Part shown: piece by piece, positions 23,313 to 35,300 of the stretch
Layout of the letters: every line of letters starts with the position of its first letter
Position numbering within the stretch: position 1 is the stretch's first letter
Assembly (NCBI GenBank): GCA_005784505.1
Contig: VCAZ01000008.1
Span: forward strand, 3,583,763 to 3,647,762
Length of the DNA stretch: 64,000 nucleotides
Reading direction: 5' to 3'
From: Bagarius yarrelli
Lineage: Eukaryota > Chordata > Actinopteri > Siluriformes > Sisoridae
Notes under the pieces: generated by a model
Databases searched by the model: none
What the model was told of the DNA's origin: nothing
The model's input: the letters and a program-made list of their open reading frames with translations, nothing else
Translations under genes and position numbers: made by a program

Positions 23313-26300
23313 GTAAGAAATGTTCCTGCTTTATAAGAACAGGGCTGTTGCTATTTTGCGGTTTGCTGCTTTTGCGTGTGCGGTGCTTTGCAGTGCGGCT
23401 GCGGCTCGAGCTCCTGAGCGATGCTGTGCGGACGTCTTGAGCCCGGCTGACGTCTGTGCTTCACGTGGAGTTTAATAGAAATGATTGGAATTAAAAAAAA
23501 AATGGGAAAAGGCGCTCAATTTTGCGCATTCGTGTAAAAACGAATTGTTTATCTCGTATTTATTTGTTCGAATTGAGAGTAGGAGCTGGTTTGGATTTTG
23601 CATGAATGATTATGATTGTATCCTAAAAGTTTGAAATGTGCTGGGGTGAAAAAGGCGCACACGTGGGTACTCGAGTCTGGTGAACTTGAACTCTAGACAT
23701 GTGCTCCAGACATCAGCTCTTTATTGTTAATTTGTTCAGAATGGGTACTTTTTTTTTTTTTTTTACCACTGTAGGGTGCAGATCGCCGAAAGAAGTGGGG
23801 CAGAAGCTGATTTTTATAGTTGTGGCTTGTGGTTGATGATTTGAACACACTTAGGTTCGGATGTAAAATAATGCACGGCGGATACGGTGAGATCCTGTCG
23901 AGCGCGCGAGGAGGAAACTTAGTGTAGCAGTAACACTGGTAACTTATGTAACAATTGTGCTTTTTTTTTACTGGAACTTCGGCTGATCATCTAAATTAAA
24001 AAAAACCAAAAAAAACACGCATCTTCCATTCATTTCTCCGACGTCCTGATTTAGAATGTAAAGCGTGAATGTGTCACGTGATGTGTTGCCTAATCTATTA
24101 TATATCGGCTGTATTATATAATGCTTAAATGTTCGCATGGTAATCATTAGACATTGCCTGGGTGTTCACATCCCAGCCACCACCAATGGGGCCCCAAAGT
24201 AAGGCCCTTAACCCTTAACTGTTCAGTTCGGATATAAATAAGAATGTAAATATAAGGATAACGTGCCAGAAAAGTACATTTAATTGTAAATGAAGATCTC
24301 GGTATTATTGAGAATTTTTTGCAATAAAAAGTTGTTAAAGAGCGATACGGCGATGATGATGAAATCGGAAGGAGTTACGAGTCGAATACCGAATGTTTAA
24401 CTACAGCTTACAGACGATAATAAATATGAAGGTTATTTATATATGTTCAGCTCTAGAACCCGATAATTAATTAATATATACCAAAAGCCTCTCGTTGGGA
24501 TTTTTACTTAAACTCTTAGAAAATCAAATAAAACGATATCTGAGCTATAATAAATAATAAACGCGGCGGGGTTTATTCCATACATCACCTATAAAATGCG
24601 GCGAAATAAAATGTAGTCAACTTTTTTTAAGCACAGTTATTTAAAACGTTGCTTATAACATAACATAAAATAATATAGCGTTACGCTCACGCGAGGTTAC
24701 CGGGTCGAACCGCCCGGTGTGTGTGTCTGTGCGCGCGCGCGCGCGCGTGTGTGTAATAGTACTCCGTCCTCGTGACACGAACTTGGTGCAGTCACGTGCT
24801 CATTCCTGCCGTGCGACGTAGTGGAGTGCAGATACGTCACGGCGGACGAGTGCGCGCCCCCCCCCTTTTCCGCCCACCCGCACCCGCAAGCCCCAACACA
24901 CCAACCCAACAAACCCAACCCAACCCGGAGCGCAACGCCACACCCACAACCCACACACACTAACCCAACCCAACCCGTCCCTTCTCCTATTTCCTCCACT
25001 GCGTTGCGCAAAACTAGAGCAGTTCTGATCACGGCTCGCAGAGTTGCCAGATTGATCGTTTATCAACAATAAAAAATACTTCAACTTTACATTGTGACTC
25101 TATGCAGATATATATATATGTATGTGTGTAAACATAAATATATACATATATATGAATACTATATATATATATATATATATGCACATGCAGTTAAAATATA
25201 CGCACACACCACACATACATATATTTATATATATGCACACACACACAGATATATATATATATACACCCACACATACATACACACACACTATCTGTATTTT
25301 ACCCATTTTTCCAATCATAAAGTCAGTACAATGCATGTGATTATAAAAGTACAGGTCAAAGTGAAAAGTGTCAGTATAAGATTTAATCTCAGTTTATATG
25401 ACCATGACATAACTTCTGCTTTGAGTTTTGCAGAAACTAATAATCTCTTTAGAACATGGGTCTGTAATCCTATCCGCAAAGGAATAGACAGGGTGACAAC
25501 AAGCTTTTGTTCCAGTCAAGCAGAAGACACACCTAGTTCAACATGTTTAATCAGTTCACTTAGATCTCCAACTACCAAACAGCTAATACACATACCTACA
25601 TCAGTGCTGAAATAATAACCTGCAGCCACAACAAGTCATTGTGTTTTTCCAGGTGTGAACAGGGAGAATATAAGCGAGTAAAATGACAACCTGCCTAAAG
25701 TTTTAATTGCTCTGCATGTACATACACACAAGTCTGTGTGTATGCATGTGTAGTTGTACAGTTAAAAAAATTGTGCCCCTTTATGAGTGTTACTGTTATG
25801 TTGTACCAAATGTTTTCATAGAAACAGATCCAAAAACATGTTGGACCAGTTAATAATGTAATCTGTAAAAATACATTTTATCTGTTCTGTTGCTGATGCG
25901 AAAGTAAGTAAGTAAGTGATTATCTGGCAATGGGAATAGTTCCAATCTGGCAACCCCGGACCTGTCGTTCCCTGTTCAAACTGGCTCCAGCACAGAGTGC
26001 AGCGTGACAACGATTTCATCAACACTGACTTTTAGACTCCTTGATCTACTCGACTGATGGAATAGTTGAGAGGCTGCTAAACCAAATCTTAGTCAGGTTG
26101 CCATTTCACTCGCTCGCTTTTCATGCATGTTTCTGTCTTGCAGTAATCTTAAACAGAACCTGATTGACACTCAGATCTAACTGGCTGCCATCTGTACATA
26201 GCCTATATAATGTGTAGATGTAGGTCAGTGCGGATCCGGTGTGAATGCTGATGAAATGGTTGCATGAAAATTTGACATTATTTAACCTGAGCGTCCACCA

Positions 26301-29300
26301 GCGGATTTTTACAATCCTGGCAATGGAGCACATCACACGTTTTAATGAGTTCTTTTCCATCATAGATGTTCACTCACTGGATGATTTATGAGGGCTGGGC
26401 AATTACAGGGGATCATATAGCTGAAGGTTATTGTGTAGCCGCTGCTACAGAAGCCAGGACATACATGAGATATAATACTACCATATATTACGATTATATT
26501 AACAAAAAAAAAAAAACTGCACTTTATCTAACATCCTTTGGGGATTTTAGGTGCTATACTGTAGGTGTCACATATGCTGCGGCAGTTCTCAGGCTTTCTA
26601 GCACAACCGTGCTGTCGTGATGTGCAGCAGTGCTGCAGTGCTATGTGTACTGCTTTCGTGATATGGGCTGAGTCACCTGGTTTGACGAGAGTCAAGAAAA
26701 TGTATTTGCACCCTTCACTTGCTCTTAGCGTCTTTGCTCAATAGGTGCGAGCCAGTGGATTTTTAATGTTTTGCTTTCTCCATAAATATTAGCAGTGACA
26801 ATGGTCTCTGTGGGCAAATATTAGCCTAAGCATTTCCATACCTTCTTTTTCCCCTTGATGTCCAAGAATTAAGCTTGGAAATATATTAGATTATATAAAA
26901 AAAAAAAAAACAGGAAAGATTTTTTCATTTTATTAGCTAGTTGGGTCACCGCATTTAATTCCACTTCTATTATGACTGCAAGAAATGGAATATCTTTGGA
27001 TAATCATTTGTAATGCAATAAAATCAGTGGAATATTAAATCCAAAGTTGCGTTATATTAGTTGAAATGTATTTAGGTCATGTTGCACATTCTATTCTTTA
27101 CTATTTTCCCCAAATTGTAATGCAAAATGCTCTCATGCAGACGTTGTCCCTCTCGTCAGTGTGTAATTACACTCAGAACGGGTACTTAGAGGGTCCGCTT
27201 CATGCACCCGAGCGTCTATATTCTGTCATAAACTCTCTAGTGGTGCTTCGGGGGATCAGAGAGGTGTGTGTGTGTGTGGGTAAGCACTGTTATGGATCTA
27301 TATCCAATTCTTCCTGTGGACTGGAAAGGGATTAAACATCAATAATTGATACTGAGTAATCCACCGTCAGCTGACACCTGGCATCAAAAGGTTAACCTTT
27401 GCTTCATGTCTCCAGTTTTAGGTCTAGACTCGAGATAGAAACTTTCTCTTTGCTTTATTAGGAGACCAGATTTCTGCCTAGGGTTAGGGTTAGGGGTTAG
27501 GGTTAGGGTTAGGGTTAGGGTAACCCTAAGTTTGTATATTGGCATGCTTAAGCTGGTTATTTTATTATAACTGTACATTGAGCCTTAATTGTGTCTAAAC
27601 TAAAATTCGCCAGCAGTTTTACAAAAGTTCTTTTGTGTTAATAAAATATAATAGTATATAAAATAGCACCTTATAGAACTGCGTTGCTACTTTACATTAA
27701 GTGATGAACACCAAACTCCATACCAAAGCTTACAACCAAAAGAACGATAACTAAACGGTAGCGCGATCCTTCGATGCATTTAGTCTTATTGGATTTTTTT
27801 AAAAATAATAAATAAATGAAAAAGTAAGCTATTTAAACCTATATAACACAATCACTTAAATATTGTAGGTGTATATTAGTAAATCCTCTTTGTCGTTAAT
27901 ATTTTTATAAATATGCTTTTGCGTTCGCTTTTTTCTCCTCAGATAAATTTATGACTGAGTTTGTTCGTATCCAGGGTGATAAATGGGATCTATTGTCCCT
28001 CATAAATAATCAGTAATGACCCATGAGGTGTTTGGACTACCAGAATTTCCTTTTATTTCTTTCAGTAGGGGTTTGTTTGTGTTTTTTTTTTTGTTGTTGC
28101 TTGCAATTTTGTGTTGCATTTTGCCTCTACAGATTATTTATTTCATTTCAGAAAGTTCATGAGAATGTTTAAAGCTTTCATATATTGTCTAAAGGTTTTT
28201 TTTCCATTGTAGCCTCATTTAGACATTTTTTTGATTTCCTTTTATTTCTTTCAGTAGGGGTTTGTTTGTGTTTTTTTTTTTGTTGTTGCTTGCAATTTTG
28301 TGTTGCATTTTGCCTCTACAGATTTATTTTCAATTTCAGCAAAAGTTCATGAGAAGTTTAAAGCTTTCATATATTGTCTAAAGCGTTTTATTTTCCAATT
28401 GTAGCCTCAAATGTTAGAGCTGAAGTGTGTCTGCAGCTTAGCTCTTTTCTTCTAGATGAACGATACGGTTATTTATTCATTGCTGTTAAATATTAATAAT
28501 ACTGTACTCAGAATCCGTATTTTCTAAATGCATAAAGCTGAACAAAGCAGGTGTGCTGGGATTGAAATCAGCCTGGGGTTGGTTTGACAGTTGAGGTCAT
28601 TGTTTGGGTTGGGTATCATTCGTGAGGCCAGTCCAGCTAAAGCCAGCAAATTTGCAATCTAAAAAAAGGTTGCGGGCGTGTCATCCTTTAAGGGTATCAT
28701 CCACCACCTGCTTGTTGTGTAAAATAAATGCGCACAATGCGCTTTCTAGCAGTCTGCTCCCAGGACATTTTGCTGCAAGATAAAACAAAGAACAGCGTAC
28801 AGGATTTCACGTAATTAAGTGTAAACCTGAAAGCATTTAGCAATTACCCTCAAACTTATGTTCTCCTGCCAAAGATCTGTACACAACATCAAAATCCTAC
28901 TTTCAATTTCTTGTGTATTTAATCAGCCAGCTAAGCATTAGAAGACATTTTATGCCACTGTAATCAATGTGTGCACAAACCACAAGAGTGGAAGGAAAAG
29001 TCTGCATGGTTTTATTCCATAGAGAAGCAGAGCACCAAGCCCCGCCATGGCAATGACATTGAGGGAGGGCAAGCTCAGACTGGTATAGCCTCATGTGGCA
29101 CAACAGAAAGCCGTGAAGTATTCATTAGTTAGCAGAGTTGCCAAGGACCCTGCACACGGGTGACCGTAGGTTCAGTCTGGGGTGCACCACTTAGTATAAA
29201 ATAGTGCACTTCATTATGGCTCATAAACATTTGCCGAAAATGGGATCGGATTTAAATCACCAGAAAGCATCTTTGGGATATCTCATAAATCAGCAAGTTT

Positions 29301-32300
29301 ATGTGAACCCCAAAACATAAATGTTTATTAATTTGCGTTATTATAATTTCTTTTCAAAATCTGTCTATTGATATAATAGCCAAGGCTCACAGAGAGATAT
29401 GGTCGTACCCACAGGAACGGTGAAGACATGAGTTGGCAGATAAACATGTTGCTGGGGGCTACAGGGATTTAGTAAACGCTGCTCCTTGGTTTATGGAAAC
29501 TGGCAGCATTCATAAGGGTGCAGGCTGCGCTGTGAAACTCATGCCTCTGTGAAACTTTCCATTCAGGCTCAGAGAGCAAGGCAGGTGAGACAGAGGAGAC
29601 ACATGACTCCTTTCAAAACAATAGAACAGTGGTGGTTCTCGACAGAGAGTTTTGCCTGCTAAAAATGCAATAGTTTTTTGGTGGGGTTGTCATATTTTTA
29701 GGAGCTGGGCAATGACAACCTATCCTGTTTGCGTGGATTAGGTGCTTTAAAGTTTGCATATACATATGTTGACAGGCAGGTAGGATAACCTACCGTAACG
29801 TTCGTTGGACGTACATTTCTAGGTCCAACACCTTCCACAAAAGATATAAATACATATAAATACGTTTAAACTGCTTAATGATAGCAATCCCAATGTAAAG
29901 AGACTTAACCAGCATAACAAAAAATCACCTATTGTACCTTTAAAATGTTACACATAGTCCCACCTTTAGACTACCAGCAGCGTTCATTGGTAACTAGGAC
30001 ACATGATTGGCATGTAAAGCAACCAGTCACTCAGTTTCAGTCATGTTTCTATGTCCGGAAACAGCATGCAAATGTACATAGATTATTCATGAATGACTAA
30101 TGCACCCAAGTCTCCCAAAGAAATCTTTGCAAAATACATATAGCGTTGAATGAAAATGTGTATTTTTTTTGTTCTGAGAGTTTCAACTCTTTTTGAACTT
30201 TTAAACTGTGGTGTTGAAGAAATTTGGTTCCAAATAACGTACCACACACATCCCCCAGATATTCTCTAGGATCCAAGTAATCAGAGTTTAAAATCCTGAA
30301 CCCTGAAAACATTCCCATTGATTTGCACTATATGAATTAGGCATCCAGTCAAGGGTTCATGAGTGTCAGGTCTAGGGCTAAAACTAGGTTCCCACCAGCT
30401 CCTATGGCAGACTAACCATAGCAGCCAAATATTTGTCGTAGCATTGGCTTGAAAATTGGTTTGATTGTTTGATTTTATTAGCTGGAGCTACTTTACGACT
30501 TCTATAGACTCAGATAGAAGTATAAAAGGGATACATGCTTGAAGAATTTCATTGTTAATAGAAGATTTCAGTAGCTGGCATGTTGAGAACATCTGCCTGC
30601 TATGGTACTATTGCAAATATGTGTTCTGTTCGGCTAAAGTCTTACTCAAAGTAGAATATCCTGATCACAGTGCCTTATTTTTTGTTCTGTAGATTGAGAG
30701 TTGTTAATCTACAAATTCGAAAGTCGTTGTTGCAACACTAACATGCCCTTTGCTAGTAGAGACTTGTAAATTGTGTGGAGGTAAGAATCAGTGTAGGCGT
30801 GTTTCTATTCAGGAAGCATTTCAAATATGCAGTATTGATGGAGCATGTTTGTAAGTAGACAAATGCAGCGGTACCAGGAAGTGAAGCGCATGGCAGAGAG
30901 ATTGTGCAACACAAAAATTTCAAAATGTTCAAAAAAGGGCCTGATTTTTAACGGACTCTTGTTCTAGTCATTCAAGGAAATATTTTCGTTAATCATTAGG
31001 GGAAGTTTTTTTTTTTCAGAGACTCGTCACACCTCTGTTTTTTATTTTTTGTAACGCTTAAGTTACCTTCATCTTCACCCCCATGTATACTCATGTATAA
31101 TGTCGGTACTCCTTGTGCTTTTTTTAGTGGCTGCCTGATGCAAAGAAGCCGTGCGTGACCCTATTTCCAGCCCCACAATGTCTTTGACAAAGACAGAGCA
31201 ATCCCATTGGGGCACATTAGAATTTTTACTGCATACATTAAAAAAAGGTGGATTTTTTACAAAGACTGCGTCACATTTAACTAGTGTTTATATTGCCATA
31301 ATCATATTCGTCTTTAAATAACAAAAGAAACTTATGTACTGTATATAGAGCTTTATTTAAATGTCAGTTATGCAGATGCTATATTGGGGATGGTGGAGCT
31401 GAAAGGGTGTCAGCCTCAGGCACCATCTATATGAGGAAGACAAACATTTCTGCAGGTTTCAGTGGGATCTGACCTGGCTGTGATTGATTATTGATTTCTC
31501 GAGACATGCTTCTTCTAAGGTCAATTGCAGAAGAAAATAACATTTACACACGAAAATTGACCTCCTTGACAAATTTTAAAATACTTTCACGGTGTGATTT
31601 CTACTAAAAACAAAAAGACCGCTTGTGCTGTAGTAACGACTACTAAAACGTATGTTAGGAGCATCCTCTGTCATGTGACCTTACGAGGTGTGCATAATGT
31701 TACACACGCTAATTAGAAATGGAAGTCACTCTTATGTAAATGCCCTTTAAATCTGCCAGTATGGTGGGATATGAGAGGCCAGTCACATGCTGTTAAAAGT
31801 CTTGCCAAGTAGTGTAATTGTTTAAATCCCACCTACCTAGAACTAGGACACAAAGTTGTTCTTTCATGTGGAGAATGCGGTTTTGTTTTGGAGGTGCCAC
31901 CACAGAACCACTGACTTAGAGATGGACCATAGAGTGGAGAAAGGCTCTCTAGGACATCTCTTGCTAAAGACTCATTAAGATGGACGACGCACACCAGAGC
32001 GTTGGTGTCTTTCCAGTAGCTCAGGGTTGGCACAAAAGCCAAATAAAGAGTGCATTGTTAAAACCTGCCGAATACGGTTTGTGGAACATTCTGTAGTGTT
32101 CTGTAGCGTGTCTCTACAGAATAGGTCGTCTCTTAGACAAGGGGATAGACATTAACCGGTAACACAGATGACAGTTTCCTGCTTTTCTTTCCCAAAACTT
32201 AAGTAAATCAAGGAAATGGATTCCAGACACAAAAGTGTTGTATAATGGAGTAAAAACAATTGCTTGATCTCCATAACTCAAGGTCCTTACACTGTGTCCT

Positions 32301-35300
32301 TTACACATAGCTAGATAGACAGGAAATGGCTGTGCGAGTGAAAAATGAGGGTGTACTCAATGACTAAGCCATCATGTTCTCTGATAGCTTGTTACATGCA
32401 CAAATGGATCTCTCATCTCCAGGCAAACACCCACTAATTCACACTGACAGGAGCTCTATAGGTGCAAACTCCTACTCTATTCCCGAAATATACCCCTGAC
32501 TCCTGTTTTGGTGACATACTTTACATTAAAAATGCTACATTAATGGAGCGAGCTGGTAGTTATATCTTAGTTATTCTTCCAGTATGTACCAAATATAAGT
32601 TGTTAAGTAAAATATGTAAGTCACATAAACATTAGCATTTGTAAAATTGCAAGGAACTGATCAGGAGCCATGGTCGAGGCAGTCAACAGTGCAATGGCTT
32701 GGCTTTTGGTGCCAAAGGAGTTACTTTACCTCCTGCAGACTTTTCCGTCTGCTATGAACAGGAGCTGCCTGGAATAAGAGTTACTTCCAAAGGACAGCTA
32801 GTGACACAGAGGCCACCAGCTGGGTTTGCTAATCTCCTGATGACTGGGGTGAGAAAGGACAGAGATGGATTACCTCCTATCCCCTTTCCACTCTCTTGTG
32901 CCTCGCACAAAGTCCCAAATGACTTTCACAACTCTGTGCAAGCGCTCTTATCGCTGAATTAGTACATAGTAAAAAAAAAAAAACCCAACATGGCTGTACA
33001 TTGCCCAAGAATACACCCAAAAGCCTTTTCAAAGAAATACGATTCCAGGGAAATATTGCAGTTTGACGGTCACATGGTTGTTGTGACGTTCTCGCATACT
33101 GGTCACTTGGTTGGCCCAGCACGTGGTCTACTCCCACTGCAGATTGAGAAGACAGCAGCAGTGTGCAGACACCCGTCAGGTGACTCTGGAGGTGGTGGAT
33201 TCTTAGTGTTCTCAGATGCAAGGTCACTTGTGTGGAGGAGTGGTCACGCCTCACAATTATGTATTATTTACAGCGGACAGAAAACCACCTTTTGCTGGCG
33301 GCAGCTGCATCCACTGTTAAACTGACTGGCTAAGATTTACGATAGAACAACTGGAAGTGAAGCAGTTTTTTACATGCTTTTATGGTTACAAGGAAAGAAA
33401 ACAAATGGACATTGGAATCAGTAGCAGGCATTATCCATTTAGCACAGGGTTAGTGAAGAGTTTTAGTGAAGGCCAGGATTTTTGTCTAGTTTATTTGTTT
33501 TTGAGTTGTTTATGAATGTATTTCTTTTAAATGAACTTGCTTTAAAAAAAAGAAGATGGGGGATCAAGTGGGGGTCAAAGCGTTGGTTAAAAAAACAAGG
33601 GGTTTCCAAGGGGGGGAGGGGTTAATAATTAGTTTTAACTAAAAAATGAAACTAGAATCTGCATTTTTAAAATATTCTTCAATTATTCTTTTCCTAGCAT
33701 TTTCTGTTTATTGATCTGGTTGTATTTATTAGTAGATTAAAAATGGATCTCCTTAATCGTTGAAGCCGGGATTGATCAGGAAGAACAGGTGTTTTTTTAT
33801 ACCCTTTTAATTCAGCTTTGATGACCGGATTATAATTTACATATATTTGGTCTCCTGATGTGATTTCAACATAGCAGGTATCAGGAGGACAGACCCGGAT
33901 TGTTTTTTTTATTGAAACTCAAAGGAACACGCCCCTTTGATCTGACAGCTGGGAAGTTCAAAGTAGCCCTGCTTGTTCAGAGGAGCATGTGTTTGTCTTG
34001 ATCCGTGTCAGTTGAATAAGATAGGTACCAGCTGCAATCATGTCGTACACTGCTTATCTTTTGCGTCTATATATCGCTGGTTAACCTTAAGATATTTGTT
34101 AGGAAGTGGTCATTTTCCTTTATACTCTTAAGTCAAGAAAGCTTTTCCTAAATCTTTTTTTTTTTGTTTGTTTCCATTCAAGTCAGTCCAGCTTTTAGTC
34201 CAAATATGGTTTGGGATGTGTGTGAAGCGAGCAGTCACGTGCAGCACGACTACACAGACTTGTGCCGTGGTTCTCATAGTTGCTGCTGCTCCGCTGGATT
34301 ATTTTGCTGTGTAAACAAATGCGTTGCTCTCATCACTTCTGTTAATGTTAAAGAGGACTTTTTTTTAGAAGAAGAAGAAACTAATTATTAGCTTAGAAGA
34401 AACACGAGCATGGTATAAAGTATCATTATGTTATATGATGTTAAGGTACACTCGTAAAATAGGGACCCAGAGGAAAAAGTTTGGAAACCACTGCTTATAG
34501 TTATTTTGGCACAATTTGATTCATCTTTTCTTACAAGTGCCATATTGACTGCCCCGACTTGCACTTTTGATGACCTTTAGGCAGGGGTCACGAACTTAAA
34601 CCTGGAGAGCCGGTGTCCTGCAGAGTTTAGCCCCAAACCTTATCAAACACATCTAAACTAGGTAATCAAGGTCTTGCTAGGTATACTTGGAACTTACAGG
34701 TGGGTGTTGAGGCAAGTTGGCACCTGCCCTTTACGACTATCAGTGACCCCAAGATCCAACTTTTAAACATGCTTGTTTAATCTTTGTCTTAATTTTATAT
34801 ATTTCTTTTTGTTTCCTTTCTGCAAACGTATATTTCTAGGATAAAAGTTTTCAATACCACATCCATAAAAGTACATTTTGTCTGCTTATGTTGCTGTATG
34901 TCCTTGAGCCAGCTGAGTCAGATAGTTTGGGTTTTTTTCCACCCCCAGTATGTGTAGTGTTTTATGTCCATCACTCTACATTACCATAATGAAAAGAGTC
35001 CAAATGTCATCCACTTTGCAGAGAGAATGAGCGAACGCAGCCTTGATGGCTGTCTGAAGCTGGCAGATTGTCTGCTTCCCTGATCCACCCTTATCGGTCA
35101 TCCCAGACACCACAGATGGGAAACCTCGTAGTTTGGGATTGGAATCTGACGCCTGTAAGTCAGTCAGACAACAGTGGCGTAAATCTCTAGTGTATGTATT
35201 TACATGTTACCGAGCATCCAACCGGCAGGAGGTTGCGGTAGAGCGATGTGGGAGGTGTGAGCTGCGATGTGGTGTTGGTGCTAGGCAGCTGATGATTTAG

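Larger units (their letters stand above)
23088..23480 (+). promoter_or_regulatory. ppargc1b: Probable ppargc1b promoter / CpG-rich block around exon 1
   Basis: Sequence from about 23160 becomes rich in CpG and GC in otherwise AT-rich DNA, the usual look of a vertebrate CpG-island promoter. An initiator-like TCATTCT at 23218-23224 would place a start site near 23220, about 12 nt before the ATG. A TATTTTATAA-like string near 23088-23098 is too far upstream to be the TATA box for that site. The TSS is inferred only. Confidence 0.55.

Noticed and set aside
24697..25084. ORFs of 63-111 codons over the CpG patch, Gly/Val/Cys-rich or Pro/Thr-rich
   Set aside because: Composition follows CCCAA and GT/GC repeats; no family or splice context supports coding.
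25094..25615. 173-codon ORF on the + strand
   Set aside because: Its first half is a TA/CA microsatellite translation and the rest shows no known domain.
32490..32520. CCCTGACTCCTG as a possible miR-378 5p arm
   Set aside because: No complementary ACTGGACTTGGAGTCAG-like arm within hairpin distance, and several mismatches to the mature sequence.
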